Assembly (NCBI RefSeq): GCF_022829635.1 | Contig: NZ_JAKSYO010000096.1 | Coordinates: 62,001-126,000 of the forward strand | Reading direction: 5' to 3' | From: Methylobacterium sp. E-066 | GTDB taxonomy: Bacteria > Pseudomonadota > Alphaproteobacteria > Rhizobiales > Beijerinckiaceae | Length of the DNA: 64,000 nucleotides | In this document: piece after piece, positions 53,751-60,691 of the stretch | Position numbering within the stretch: position 1 is the first letter of the stretch | Layout: every line of letters starts with the position of its first letter | The notes under the pieces: model-generated | Databases searched by the model: none | What the model was told of the DNA's origin: nothing | The model's input: only the letters and a program-made list of their open reading frames with translations | Program-made: the position numbers and the translations under genes

Positions 53751-53828
53751 GACACGCTCCCACTCGCGGGGGCCAGTATCGGCGCCCATGGCCGAGCTTT
53801 GCAACCGTAAGGAGGCGTCACGCAAGGA

Positions 53829-53855
53829 AAAGGCCGCCCGGAGGCGGCCTTTCCG
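53829..53855 (-). terminator. Hairpin terminator for the glycine-rich gene
   Basis: AAGGCCGCC-CGG-AGGCGGCCTT is a near-perfect hairpin 26 bases beyond the stop of the minus-strand glycine-rich gene. On that strand the stem is followed by CCTTTTCCTTGCG, a short T-containing tract. Confidence 0.65.
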
Positions 53856-53880
53856 TTCCTAGTGGTTCGGTCGATGCCGC

Positions 53881-54393
53881 TCAGTAGCAGCGCTCGACCA
53901 AGACCCGACGGTAACCGTAGGGCGTCCAGCGGGTCCGCGGGACCGTGTAGCAGCCACCGCCGCCGCCGTAGCCGTAATCGCCACCATAGCCGTAGCCGAC
54001 CGGGGCGTAGCCGCCGCCGTAGCCGTAACCGTAGCCCGGATAGCCGTAGCCACCGTAGCCGCCATAGAGGCCTCCGGCCGCCAATCCGAGCCCGACGCCG
54101 AGACCCAGGCCGCCGAGGCCGTAGCCGTAGCCGCCGCGGTAACCGTAGCCGCGTCCGTAGAAGCCGCGTCCGTAGCCGCCCCGGAAGCCGGCGCCCCGGA
54201 AGCCACCGCCGAAGCCGCCGCCCCGGAAACCGCCGAACCCGCCGCCCCGGAACCCGCCGCCGCCGAAGCCACCACCGTGGAACCCGCCGCCATGGAATCC
54301 GCCACCGCCGAAGCCGCGCGCATCCGCGCTGGCCGGCATCAGCACCAGGGCACCCGCCGCCAGCATGGCCGAGCCGAGCACTGCACCCTTCAT
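53881..54393 (-). CDS. Exported glycine/tyrosine-rich protein
   Basis: 170 residues starting MKGAVLGSAMLAAGALVLM, with a signal peptide ending ADARG at about residue 25. The mature part is built of GGGFHGGGFRGG and GYGYGGYGYP repeats, ending with CYTVPRTRWTPYGYRRVLVERCY, a typical C-terminal tail with two cysteines. Such proteins are common and uncharacterised in Rhizobiales; a surface or cell-wall role is possible. It is a real gene, not a frame artefact: the signal peptide and conserved C-terminus both fit. It is divergent from the next gene. Confidence 0.78.
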   Translation of the reverse strand: MKGAVLGSAMLAAGALVLMPASADARGFGGGGFHGGGFHGGGFGGGGFRGGGFGGFRGGGFGGGFRGAGFRGGYGRGFYGRGYGYRGGYGYGLGGLGLGVGLGLAAGGLYGGYGGYGYPGYGYGYGGGYAPVGYGYGGDYGYGGGGGCYTVPRTRWTPYGYRRVLVERCY

Positions 54394-54615
54394 CGTATCT
54401 CTCCGTCGAAAATACCGCCCTCGTGGTCCAGAAACGTCCGAATATGGAAAACAGTTCAGCTCCCGCCCGCGGCGCGCCGCCGCTGCCTCCGCGTGCAAGC
54501 CTGGCACCATCCTGGGCGCCGAAGGTGCGGTTCCGGACACCAAAATCGCCGTTTTCCCGGGCGAGAGGCGCCGCGTCCGCCCGCGTCTCCGCCTGCGGGC
54601 CTCACGGAACCACCG

Positions 54616-55371
54616 ATGACGAAGCGCCCGGTTCACGCCCTGTTGATCGCGCTCCTGGCGCTCACCGTCCTCGCCCGGGGCACCGTGGCGGCGCCGGCCG
54701 CGCCCGATCTTTGCCGTGCCGTCCAGGCGCAGGGCGAGAGCTTCACGGTCTGCACCGTCGACCTGCGGCGGCAGCGGCTGCGGCTGTTCTGGCTGCAGGA
54801 GGACGGCCGGCCCTACGGCGGACTGGGGACCCTGGCCGAGAAGCAGGGTGGCCGCCTCGGCTTCGCGATGAATGCCGGCATGTACGACAAGGACCAGGCA
54901 CCGGTCGGCCTCTACGTCGAGGATGGGCGCGAGATGAAGCGCGTCTCCACCGCGGACGGCCCGGGCAACTTCCACCTCAAGCCCAACGGCGTGTTCTGGA
55001 TGAAGGGCGACAAGGCCGGCGTGCTCGACACCGGCCATTACCTGAGGGCGAAGATCCGGCCGGACTTCGCCACGCAATCCGGCCCGATGCTGGTGATCGA
55101 CGGCCAGATCCACCCCAAAATCTCGACGGACGGGCCGAGCCAGAAGATCCGCAACGGCGTCGGGGTGCAGGAGGACGGGCGCGTGGCCGTGTTCGCCATT
55201 TCCGAGCGCCCGGTGACCTTCGGGGCCTTCGCCCGGCTGTTCCGGGACGACCTCGGCTGCCGCGACGCCCTGTTCCTCGACGGCACGGTGTCGAGCCTCT
55301 ACGCGCCGAATCTCGGCCGCTCGGACATCAGCCGCCCGCTGGGGCCGCTGGTCGGGGCGATGGCGCGGTAG
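54616..55371 (+). CDS. Exported phosphodiester glycosidase family protein (NAGPA/DUF2233)
   Basis: 251 residues starting MTKRPVHALLIALLALTV, with a signal peptide ending in VAAPA. The core reads LGFAMNAGMYDKDQAPVGLYVEDGREMK, then NFHLKPNGVFWM, then SGPMLVIDGQIHPK, then FLDGTVSSLYAPN, typical of the NAGPA fold (uncovering-enzyme-like, N-acetylglucosamine-1-phosphodiester alpha-N-acetylglucosaminidase). It probably cuts phosphodiester-linked sugar from an envelope polymer. A much longer in-frame start at 54277 would overlap the glycine-rich gene. Confidence 0.87.
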   Translation: MTKRPVHALLIALLALTVLARGTVAAPAAPDLCRAVQAQGESFTVCTVDLRRQRLRLFWLQEDGRPYGGLGTLAEKQGGRLGFAMNAGMYDKDQAPVGLYVEDGREMKRVSTADGPGNFHLKPNGVFWMKGDKAGVLDTGHYLRAKIRPDFATQSGPMLVIDGQIHPKISTDGPSQKIRNGVGVQEDGRVAVFAISERPVTFGAFARLFRDDLGCRDALFLDGTVSSLYAPNLGRSDISRPLGPLVGAMAR

Positions 55372-55712
55372 GGGTCTGGATCTGCTGTGGTTGTCGCCGC
55401 AACGGCAGCACAGGGGATGGTGAGACGCTGTTGAATGCCCAGGCCTCTGAAAAGGAAGCCTTTTGGGTGTCCGGATTTGGCTGTGCTTGAGTCGTCGGAG
55501 ATTGCCTGACGCGCTCATCGCGGCCGGTGTGGCGATGTCGGCTCCGTCGTTCCTGGCAGATTCGCCCGTCTCGTGGGTCAGCCCTGTTTTCCGGCGTCTT
55601 TGGCACCGTTGCTGCAGGGGGGGGGACGCACTGGATAGCGCTGCCGACGAACGGGCCGGGCTGTAAATTTGCCGGTTCGATCGCCCGCTTCTGCTTCATC
55701 GTATGCTTCGCT

Positions 55713-56087
55713 TAGAGCCGTTCCCGATCGCGTTGGAACACACAGTACACGACAGGGGCTGGCTTCGTCTTGATCGGCGCCCCTCCAACCCAACCCCCTC
55801 ATCCTGAGGTGGCGACGCATAGCGGCGCCCTCGAAGGAGCCCTCCAGGGATCGCGCAGCCAGCTGGAAGGCTCCTTCGAGGCTCGCTTCGCTCACGCCTC
55901 AGGATGAGGGGGTTGGGTTGGAGGAGCGCCGATCAGGGCCGGACCAACAGTTGTGTCCGTTCAGCCGACCGCCCTGCCAAGGCAGCATCGTGTACCATGG
56001 CGTTGCGATCGGGGACGGCTCTAAGTCTTTGATTTGGCGCGCTCGCCGACTCCGAACCGGTATCCACTTCGGCGGCGAGCACTCTAG
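55713..56087. repeat. Family R5 palindrome split by an R1-containing insert
   Basis: TAGAGCCGTTCCCGATCGCGTTG (55713-55735) is the left half of an element seen whole at 58529. The right half resumes at 56000 (GCGTTGCGATCGGGGACGGCTCT...) and continues to CTCTAG at 56087. Between them lies a ~265-base insert flanked by GCGTTG duplicates (55730-55735 and 56000-56005). The insert has R1 copy d at 55772-55934 with 37-base arms that differ at one position. This explains most of the gap 55372-56083; the first part (55372-55712) shows no gene. Confidence 0.75.
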
Positions 56088-56362
56088 CCTTTCACCACAG
56101 ACGTGAAGTCCGACCATTGCTCGATACGGAAGGCGCGAATGTCGCGGACCGATTTTGGGAACCACACCTTTGCGCGCAAGGCCTGGATGACAAGGAATAG
56201 ATTGGCCATATCCTCCTTCTCCGTGACGTACAGGCTTCCCTGCACACGGTGAAAGCCGTACTCGCCGAGCACTGCGCCGATCTCCGTGTGCGCCTGCGTC
56301 ACGCCCTTCGGATGGTGCTTCTCCGTTTCAGCGACAATCAGATCGAAAGCCACCGCGTACAT
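56084..56362 (-). CDS. VapD family protein (Cas2-like ribonuclease fold)
   Basis: 92 residues: MYAVAFDLIVAE (first strand with an acidic residue), then EIGAVLGEYGFHRVQGSLYVTEKEDMANLFLVIQALRAKVWFPKSVRDIRAFRIEQWSDFTSVVKG, a close VapD match. VapD proteins of Haemophilus and Helicobacter are RNases of a toxin-antitoxin pair and resemble Cas2. The start overlaps the end of the upstream DUF5397 gene by one base, and the stop codon is inside the R5 repeat. Asp and Ser near the N-terminus are placed as in active relatives. Confidence 0.9.
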   Translation of the reverse strand: MYAVAFDLIVAETEKHHPKGVTQAHTEIGAVLGEYGFHRVQGSLYVTEKEDMANLFLVIQALRAKVWFPKSVRDIRAFRIEQWSDFTSVVKG

Positions 56363-56562
56363 CAGTACGCCTCGGGGTCATCGGTTAGGTGAGTCCAGCG
56401 GTACTCCGCCTTCTCCCCCGTCTCGATCATCGTGACCTCGATCATCCAGTCGCCATCATCCAACTGGCGAAGGGCTCGGCCGACCTCGTACTTCGGACCG
56501 AACGGTCCGAAGCTCTTGATCTTGCCGACCGGAACGGTTGGCGGTGCGACGGCTGCCTGCAT
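56362..56562 (-). CDS. DUF5397 family protein, probable VapD partner
   Basis: 66 residues reading MQAAVAPPTVPVGKIKSFGPFG, then KYEVGRALRQLDDGDWMIEV and EYRWTHLTDDPEAY. It matches DUF5397, found directly upstream of VapD-type genes. The stop overlaps the vapD start by one base, so the two are co-translated. It is likely the antitoxin or an accessory factor, acting in the cytoplasm; this is inferred from position. Confidence 0.85.
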   Translation of the reverse strand: MQAAVAPPTVPVGKIKSFGPFGPKYEVGRALRQLDDGDWMIEVTMIETGEKAEYRWTHLTDDPEAY

Positions 56563-56716
56563 GATGATTCTCTGCGCCGAACTCCGGTTTCATCTTAACT
56601 CGCCAGGGCAAGAAGACAAAAATCCGGTTTTGCTCCACGATGAAGGTGGCCGGATTTGACAACGTAAGCACGCACAGAGCCGAGCGGGCGGTCTATCCAA
56701 AGGTTTCCATCAAATC

Positions 56717-57835
56717 TCACCGCTGCCCGAACGCCGTGTCCTTGAACAGGTCCTTGTACTCCCGCGGCTGCGAGCGCCAGTACTGCTTGGGCGCCCGCAC
56801 CTGGGCGCCGAGTTCGGCCGCCGCGTGCCAGGGCCAGCGGGGATCGTACAGCATGGCCCGGGCGAGCGAGATCGCGTCGGCCTTGCCTTCGGCCAGGATC
56901 GTCTCCGCCTGCTGCGCCTCGGTGATCAGGCCGACCGCGATGGTGGTCAGCCCGGTCTCGGCCTTGATCCGCTCGGCATAGGGCACCTGGTAGCCCGGCC
57001 CGAGCTTGATCGCCTGCTTAGGCGAGACGCCGCCCGTGGAGACATGGAGCGCGGGCGAGCCGGCCCGCTTGAGCGCCTGGCCCAGGGCCACGGTCTCGTC
57101 GAGATCCCAGCCGTCCTCGACCCAGTCGGTGGCCGAGACCCGCAGCCAGACCGGGCTGCCGGCCGGTACGACCTCGCGCACGGCGTCGTAGACTTCCAGC
57201 GGGAAGCGCATCCGGTTCTCGAGGCTGCCGCCATATTGGTCGGTGCGCTTGTTGGCGATCGGCGACAGGAACTGGTGCAGCAGGTAGCCGTGGGCGCCGT
57301 GCAGCTCCACGGCCTCGATCCCGAGGCGCACGGCCCGCTTGGCGGTCGCGACGAACTGGTCGCGGACGCGCTTCAGGTCGGCGGCGTCGAGGGCGTGGGG
57401 GGGCACTTCGGTCTCGCCGTGCGGGACCGCGGAGGGCGCCTCCGTGCGCCAGCCATAGGGATGCTCCGGCGGGATCTGCTGGCCGCCCTCCCAGGGCACC
57501 TGGCTCGACGCCTTGCGGCCGGCATGGGCGATCTGGATGCAGATCGGGATCGGCGCGTATTCGCGCACCGCCTCCAGCACCCGGCCGAGCGCCCGCTCGC
57601 TTCCGTCCGAGTACAGGCCGAGATCCCAGGCGGTGATCCGCGCCTCGGGGGAGACCGCCGTGGCCTCCAGGGTCAGCAGGCCGGCGCCCGACTGGGCGAG
57701 CTGGCCGAGATGGATCATGTGCCAGTCGGTGGCCTCGCCGTCCCGGGCCGAATACTGGCACATCGGCGCGATCAGGATGCGGTTCTCGAGGGTGAGACCA
57801 TCGAGGGCGAGCGGTTCGAACAGGCGGGCGGTCAT
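56717..57835 (-). CDS. Old Yellow Enzyme family NADH:flavin oxidoreductase (YqjM/XenA-like)
   Basis: 372 residues of FMN-binding TIM barrel. Landmarks: LFEPLALDGLTLENRI, PMCQYSARDG (the Cys of the YqjM/XenA class), IQIAHAGRKA, GVELHGAHGYLLHQFLSP with the substrate HxxH, and NRMRFPLEV. It reduces activated C=C bonds of enones and nitro compounds with NADPH. It stands alone. The C-terminal AFGQR reflects the usual end of this subclass. Confidence 0.93.
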   Translation of the reverse strand: MTARLFEPLALDGLTLENRILIAPMCQYSARDGEATDWHMIHLGQLAQSGAGLLTLEATAVSPEARITAWDLGLYSDGSERALGRVLEAVREYAPIPICIQIAHAGRKASSQVPWEGGQQIPPEHPYGWRTEAPSAVPHGETEVPPHALDAADLKRVRDQFVATAKRAVRLGIEAVELHGAHGYLLHQFLSPIANKRTDQYGGSLENRMRFPLEVYDAVREVVPAGSPVWLRVSATDWVEDGWDLDETVALGQALKRAGSPALHVSTGGVSPKQAIKLGPGYQVPYAERIKAETGLTTIAVGLITEAQQAETILAEGKADAISLARAMLYDPRWPWHAAAELGAQVRAPKQYWRSQPREYKDLFKDTAFGQR

Positions 57836-58037
57836 GGGCGGCTCCGGTGCGGGCCGGGCCTATGTGGTGCAGCGCCGCAACCGAGGCCAGCGCCCGCATG
57901 TGCGGAAGCCCACACGCCATGCAGGGGGCGCAGGACCCGTCGGGAACCGACCGCCCGTTCGTTAACTTTTGGCAGGACGACGGCGTGATGCCGGCGATGC
58001 GAACCGCCTGAGGGGGCGAGATCGCTCGAGGTCCCCC

Positions 58038-58523
58038 ATGATGCGCCCGAACCGTTCCGCCCGACTGGCCGCTATGGCCGCAGCCCCGTTCGCCCTGGCG
58101 GCGTTCCTCGCCCTTCCAGCGACGGCCCAGCCCGCCGCGTTCGGCGGCCCGAAGATCCTGATCCACGGCAATTACTGCGGCCCGGGCAACAATGCCCCGC
58201 TGCCGCCGATCGATGCCCTCGACGCGGCCTGCGCCCGCCACGATGCCTGCACGCCGAACGGCGGCCTGCCGTCCCAGGCCTGCAACCTGCGCCTCCAGCA
58301 CGACGCGGCGCTCATCTCGCGTGATCCGCGCCAGCCCCAGGACCTGCGGGCCCTGGCCGGCTTTGTCGCGGCGAGCGCGACGCTGATCCCGGCCGAGCCC
58401 GGCCCGCAGCGCCTGCCCGCTTCGGTCACGACCGGCACGATGCCGGGGACCTACGCGCCGAGCCTGTCGCTGCCGGCCCCGTCGGCCGTTGTCCCGGACG
58501 AGGAGCCGGACGACGCGGAGTGA
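58038..58523 (+). CDS. Exported phospholipase A2-like protein
   Basis: 161 residues with ATG ATG at the start; either is possible. A signal peptide (about residues 1-33) ends in ATAQP. The mature part has YCGPGNN (calcium-loop type), then DALDAACARHDACTP, which resembles the PLA2 active site CCxxHDxC (here AACxxHDxC), and a following cysteine (QACNLRLQ) that could form the disulfide. The C-terminal third is Pro-rich. Such secreted proteins are widespread in Rhizobiales; whether they hydrolyse phospholipids is untested here. Confidence 0.7.
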   Translation: MMRPNRSARLAAMAAAPFALAAFLALPATAQPAAFGGPKILIHGNYCGPGNNAPLPPIDALDAACARHDACTPNGGLPSQACNLRLQHDAALISRDPRQPQDLRALAGFVAASATLIPAEPGPQRLPASVTTGTMPGTYAPSLSLPAPSAVVPDEEPDDAE

Positions 58524-58528
58524 TGCCT

Positions 58529-58633
58529 AGAGCCGCTCCCGATCGCGTTGCGATCGGGAGCGGCTCTAAGTCGTTGATTCGACTAGCTTGCTTGCGTCGA
58601 ACCGGTATCCACTTCGGCGGCGAGCGCTCTAGC
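58529..58633. repeat. Intact R5 palindrome
   Basis: TAGAGCCGCTCCCGATCGC-GTT-GCGATCGGGAGCGGCTCTA (19-base perfect arms, 58529-58569) plus the tail AAGTCGTTGATTCGACTAGC...ACCGGTATCCACTTCGGCGGCGAGCGCTCTAG. It is between convergent genes and may act as a terminator on both strands, though it lacks a T-run. It is the template for the split copy at 55713. Confidence 0.88.
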
Positions 58634-58665
58634 CGGGGTGCTTAGCCCCGGCTCCGTTTCACCGC

Positions 58666-59964
58666 TCAGGCCTGGGCACCCGCCTTCCGCGCATGCCCGA
58701 GGAAGAACCGGACCATCGCGCGACTCGCATCCGGGCCGCTCGGCTCGGTGAACGACCCGTCCGGGCTGCCGCCCGACCAGGCATGCCCGGCGCCGTGCAG
58801 GACCCAGTATTCCAGCTGGGTCCGGCCGGCCGCGTCGTTGCGGACGGTCCTCGTATAGGCGACGCCCCCCGGGCTCGTGCCGCGCTCGACCGTCTCGGCG
58901 AGGCCGGTGACCGCCATGGCCTGGGCCACCACCTGGTCGCCGTTGGCCGGGTGGACGGTGCGGTCGACGTCGCCGTGGAACACGATGGTCGGGACCGCCT
59001 GCCGGTTGCGCCCCGGCGCACCCCCCTGCCCCTTCATGGCGGCGAAGGCCGAGGCGACGTCCCGGGCCGAGCCGCAGGCCAGGCCGGAATGGACCCCGAC
59101 CGCCGCGAACAGGTCCGGATAGGTCGCCGCCAGGATCGCCGCTGCGGCACCCCCGGCCGAGAGCCCGGCGGCGTAGACCCGGTCCGGATCGGCGGAAAAC
59201 TCGTCCACCACCGCCCGGGCGATGCCGGCGAGCAGGGCCGGCTCGCCGCCGTCGCGCGCTTGGTCGCCGGCGGCGTACCAGTTCCAGCAGCGCTGCATGT
59301 TCGCCGACTGGGGCTGCTCCGGGTAGGCGACCAGGAAGGTCTGTTCCTCGGCGAGGTGGTTCATCCGCGTGCCGGCGGCGAAGTCGTCCGGGTTCTGGGT
59401 GCAGCCGTGCAGCATCAGGAGCACCGGCAGCGCCTGGCCGGTGTAGCCGCTCGGCACGAACACCTTGTAGCGGCGGCTGCCCGCGGCGGCGGTGAAGACC
59501 CGGTCCTCGAACCGGGCGCCCTCCGGCACGGGGGCGGCGGCCTTGCCCGGCTGGACGGAGCCGCCGGCGAACCCCTCCGCGAAGCCGCCGATGGGAATGC
59601 CGCCTTTGGCGAGGCTGTCGCGCACGGTGCGCATCACCGCCGAAGCGATGTCGGCCCCTCCGGGGGCGGCGTGCTCCGGGGCTGCGGCCGGGTTGGGCGC
59701 GGTCCAGGCGCCGTCCGGGGATTTCGGCGCCTCCATGTCGATGGTGGTGGATCCGGCGGCCTCGGCCGGGCGGTCGCGCGCCTCGGCCCAGCGGGCGAAG
59801 GCGTCGGCCTGCTGGCGCTGGAACCGGCCCATCGCGGCGGTCATCCGGGCCGCCCGGGCGGCGCGCTTGCCCTCGGCCTCGGCCGAGCCGGAGGCGCCGA
59901 AGCCGCCGAGCTTCATCTTCGAGAGGTCGAAGTTCAGAAAATCCATCTTGGGAAAGTGTTTCAT
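58666..59964 (-). CDS. PHB-depolymerase-family esterase
   Basis: 432 residues. The N-terminal ~140 residues are a charged, mostly helical region not seen in short depolymerases. The alpha/beta-hydrolase follows: VLLMLHGCTQNPDDFAAGTRMNHLAE, GLSAGGAAAAILAATYP (nucleophile Ser), an Asp near HGDVDRTVHPANG, and HAWSGG (His). No signal peptide is evident, so it may act on intracellular PHB or short esters. It follows a ribbon-helix-helix gene by about 81 bases on the same strand. Confidence 0.88.
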   Translation of the reverse strand: MKHFPKMDFLNFDLSKMKLGGFGASGSAEAEGKRAARAARMTAAMGRFQRQQADAFARWAEARDRPAEAAGSTTIDMEAPKSPDGAWTAPNPAAAPEHAAPGGADIASAVMRTVRDSLAKGGIPIGGFAEGFAGGSVQPGKAAAPVPEGARFEDRVFTAAAGSRRYKVFVPSGYTGQALPVLLMLHGCTQNPDDFAAGTRMNHLAEEQTFLVAYPEQPQSANMQRCWNWYAAGDQARDGGEPALLAGIARAVVDEFSADPDRVYAAGLSAGGAAAAILAATYPDLFAAVGVHSGLACGSARDVASAFAAMKGQGGAPGRNRQAVPTIVFHGDVDRTVHPANGDQVVAQAMAVTGLAETVERGTSPGGVAYTRTVRNDAAGRTQLEYWVLHGAGHAWSGGSPDGSFTEPSGPDASRAMVRFFLGHARKAGAQA

Positions 59965-60045
59965 CGGGCCGTTCCTTGCGGGTGGGGTTCGGACACGGCC
60001 GGCCGCTGCGCCTGACTGTGCGGTCGGGGTGTTCGGGTGGGCTGC

Positions 60046-60465
60046 TCAGGCGATCCGGTCGGCCAGGGCGGCCTTGACCGCGGGGCTCGCCTGGAACGCG
60101 CCCAGGACCTCCACGGAGGCGATCGCGGCGCGCGCCAGTTCGGGGGTGACGTCCAGCGCCACGGTGGCGAGGCCGAGGACCTGGATGTGCAGGGGCACGC
60201 CGGCATCCCGGGCGGCTTCCAGGGCGGCGCGCGAATAGTGCGAGACGCCCAGGCGCAGCTGGCGCCGGGCTACGGATTGGCGCACCGCCTCCTCCTGCCG
60301 GTCGAGCTGGTTGCGCACCGCGGTGCGGATGAAGTCGGCCCGGTTGGCGTAGAACCCGTCGCGGACCATCAGGTCGACCCGGCCGAGATCCACGAAGCCG
60401 AGGTTGATCGTGATCTTCTCGCTGTCCGGCACCTTGGGCCGGAGTTCCTGCACAGTGTCGGTCAT
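60046..60465 (-). CDS. Ribbon-helix-helix (CopG-like) protein with extended C-terminus
   Basis: 139 residues. Residues 18-58 (EKITINLGFVDLGRVDLMVRDGFYANRADFIRTAVRNQLDR) fit a ribbon-helix-helix DNA-binding domain with its short strand followed by two helices. The C-terminal half (RRQLRLGVSHYSRAALEAARDAGVPLHIQVLGLATVALDVTPELARAAI...) has a repeat-like hydrophobic pattern of unknown role. It shares its strand with the esterase and may regulate it. No nearby toxin gene is seen, so it is not an ordinary antitoxin. Confidence 0.75.
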   Translation of the reverse strand: MTDTVQELRPKVPDSEKITINLGFVDLGRVDLMVRDGFYANRADFIRTAVRNQLDRQEEAVRQSVARRQLRLGVSHYSRAALEAARDAGVPLHIQVLGLATVALDVTPELARAAIASVEVLGAFQASPAVKAALADRIA

Positions 60466-60565
60466 CGCCTCGCCCTCCCCAGCCCATCCGGTTGGATGGC
60501 CTAGAGATGGTCAGCGGATCTCGGGGCGCAAGGGGCGACTGCGGCGCGGCCCGAAAACTTCGTGG

Positions 60566-60685
60566 TTTCAAAAGGTCCGGGACCTTTTGCGGGTCCAGGG
60601 CGGAGCCCTGGTGTCGGGCTTCGCCCGAGATCGGGGCTGCGCGCCCCGAACCCCGCCGAAGGGCCTCGGGCCCTTCGGGAACCCA
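60566..60685. repeat. Multi-hairpin repeat family R2, copy c
   Basis: AAAAGGTCCGGGACCTTTT, CCAGGGCGGAGCCCTGG, GGGGCTGCGCGCCCC and CCGAAGGGCCTCGGGCCCTTCGG. The last stem differs from copies a and b (CCAAAGGGCT / AGCCCTTTGG) by changes on both sides that keep pairing. Confidence 0.9.
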
Positions 60686-60691
60686 TATTGC

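Noticed and set aside
54277..54615. Longer in-frame start for the phosphodiester glycosidase gene
   Set aside because: It would overlap the divergent glycine-rich gene, and the true protein begins with a signal peptide at 54616.
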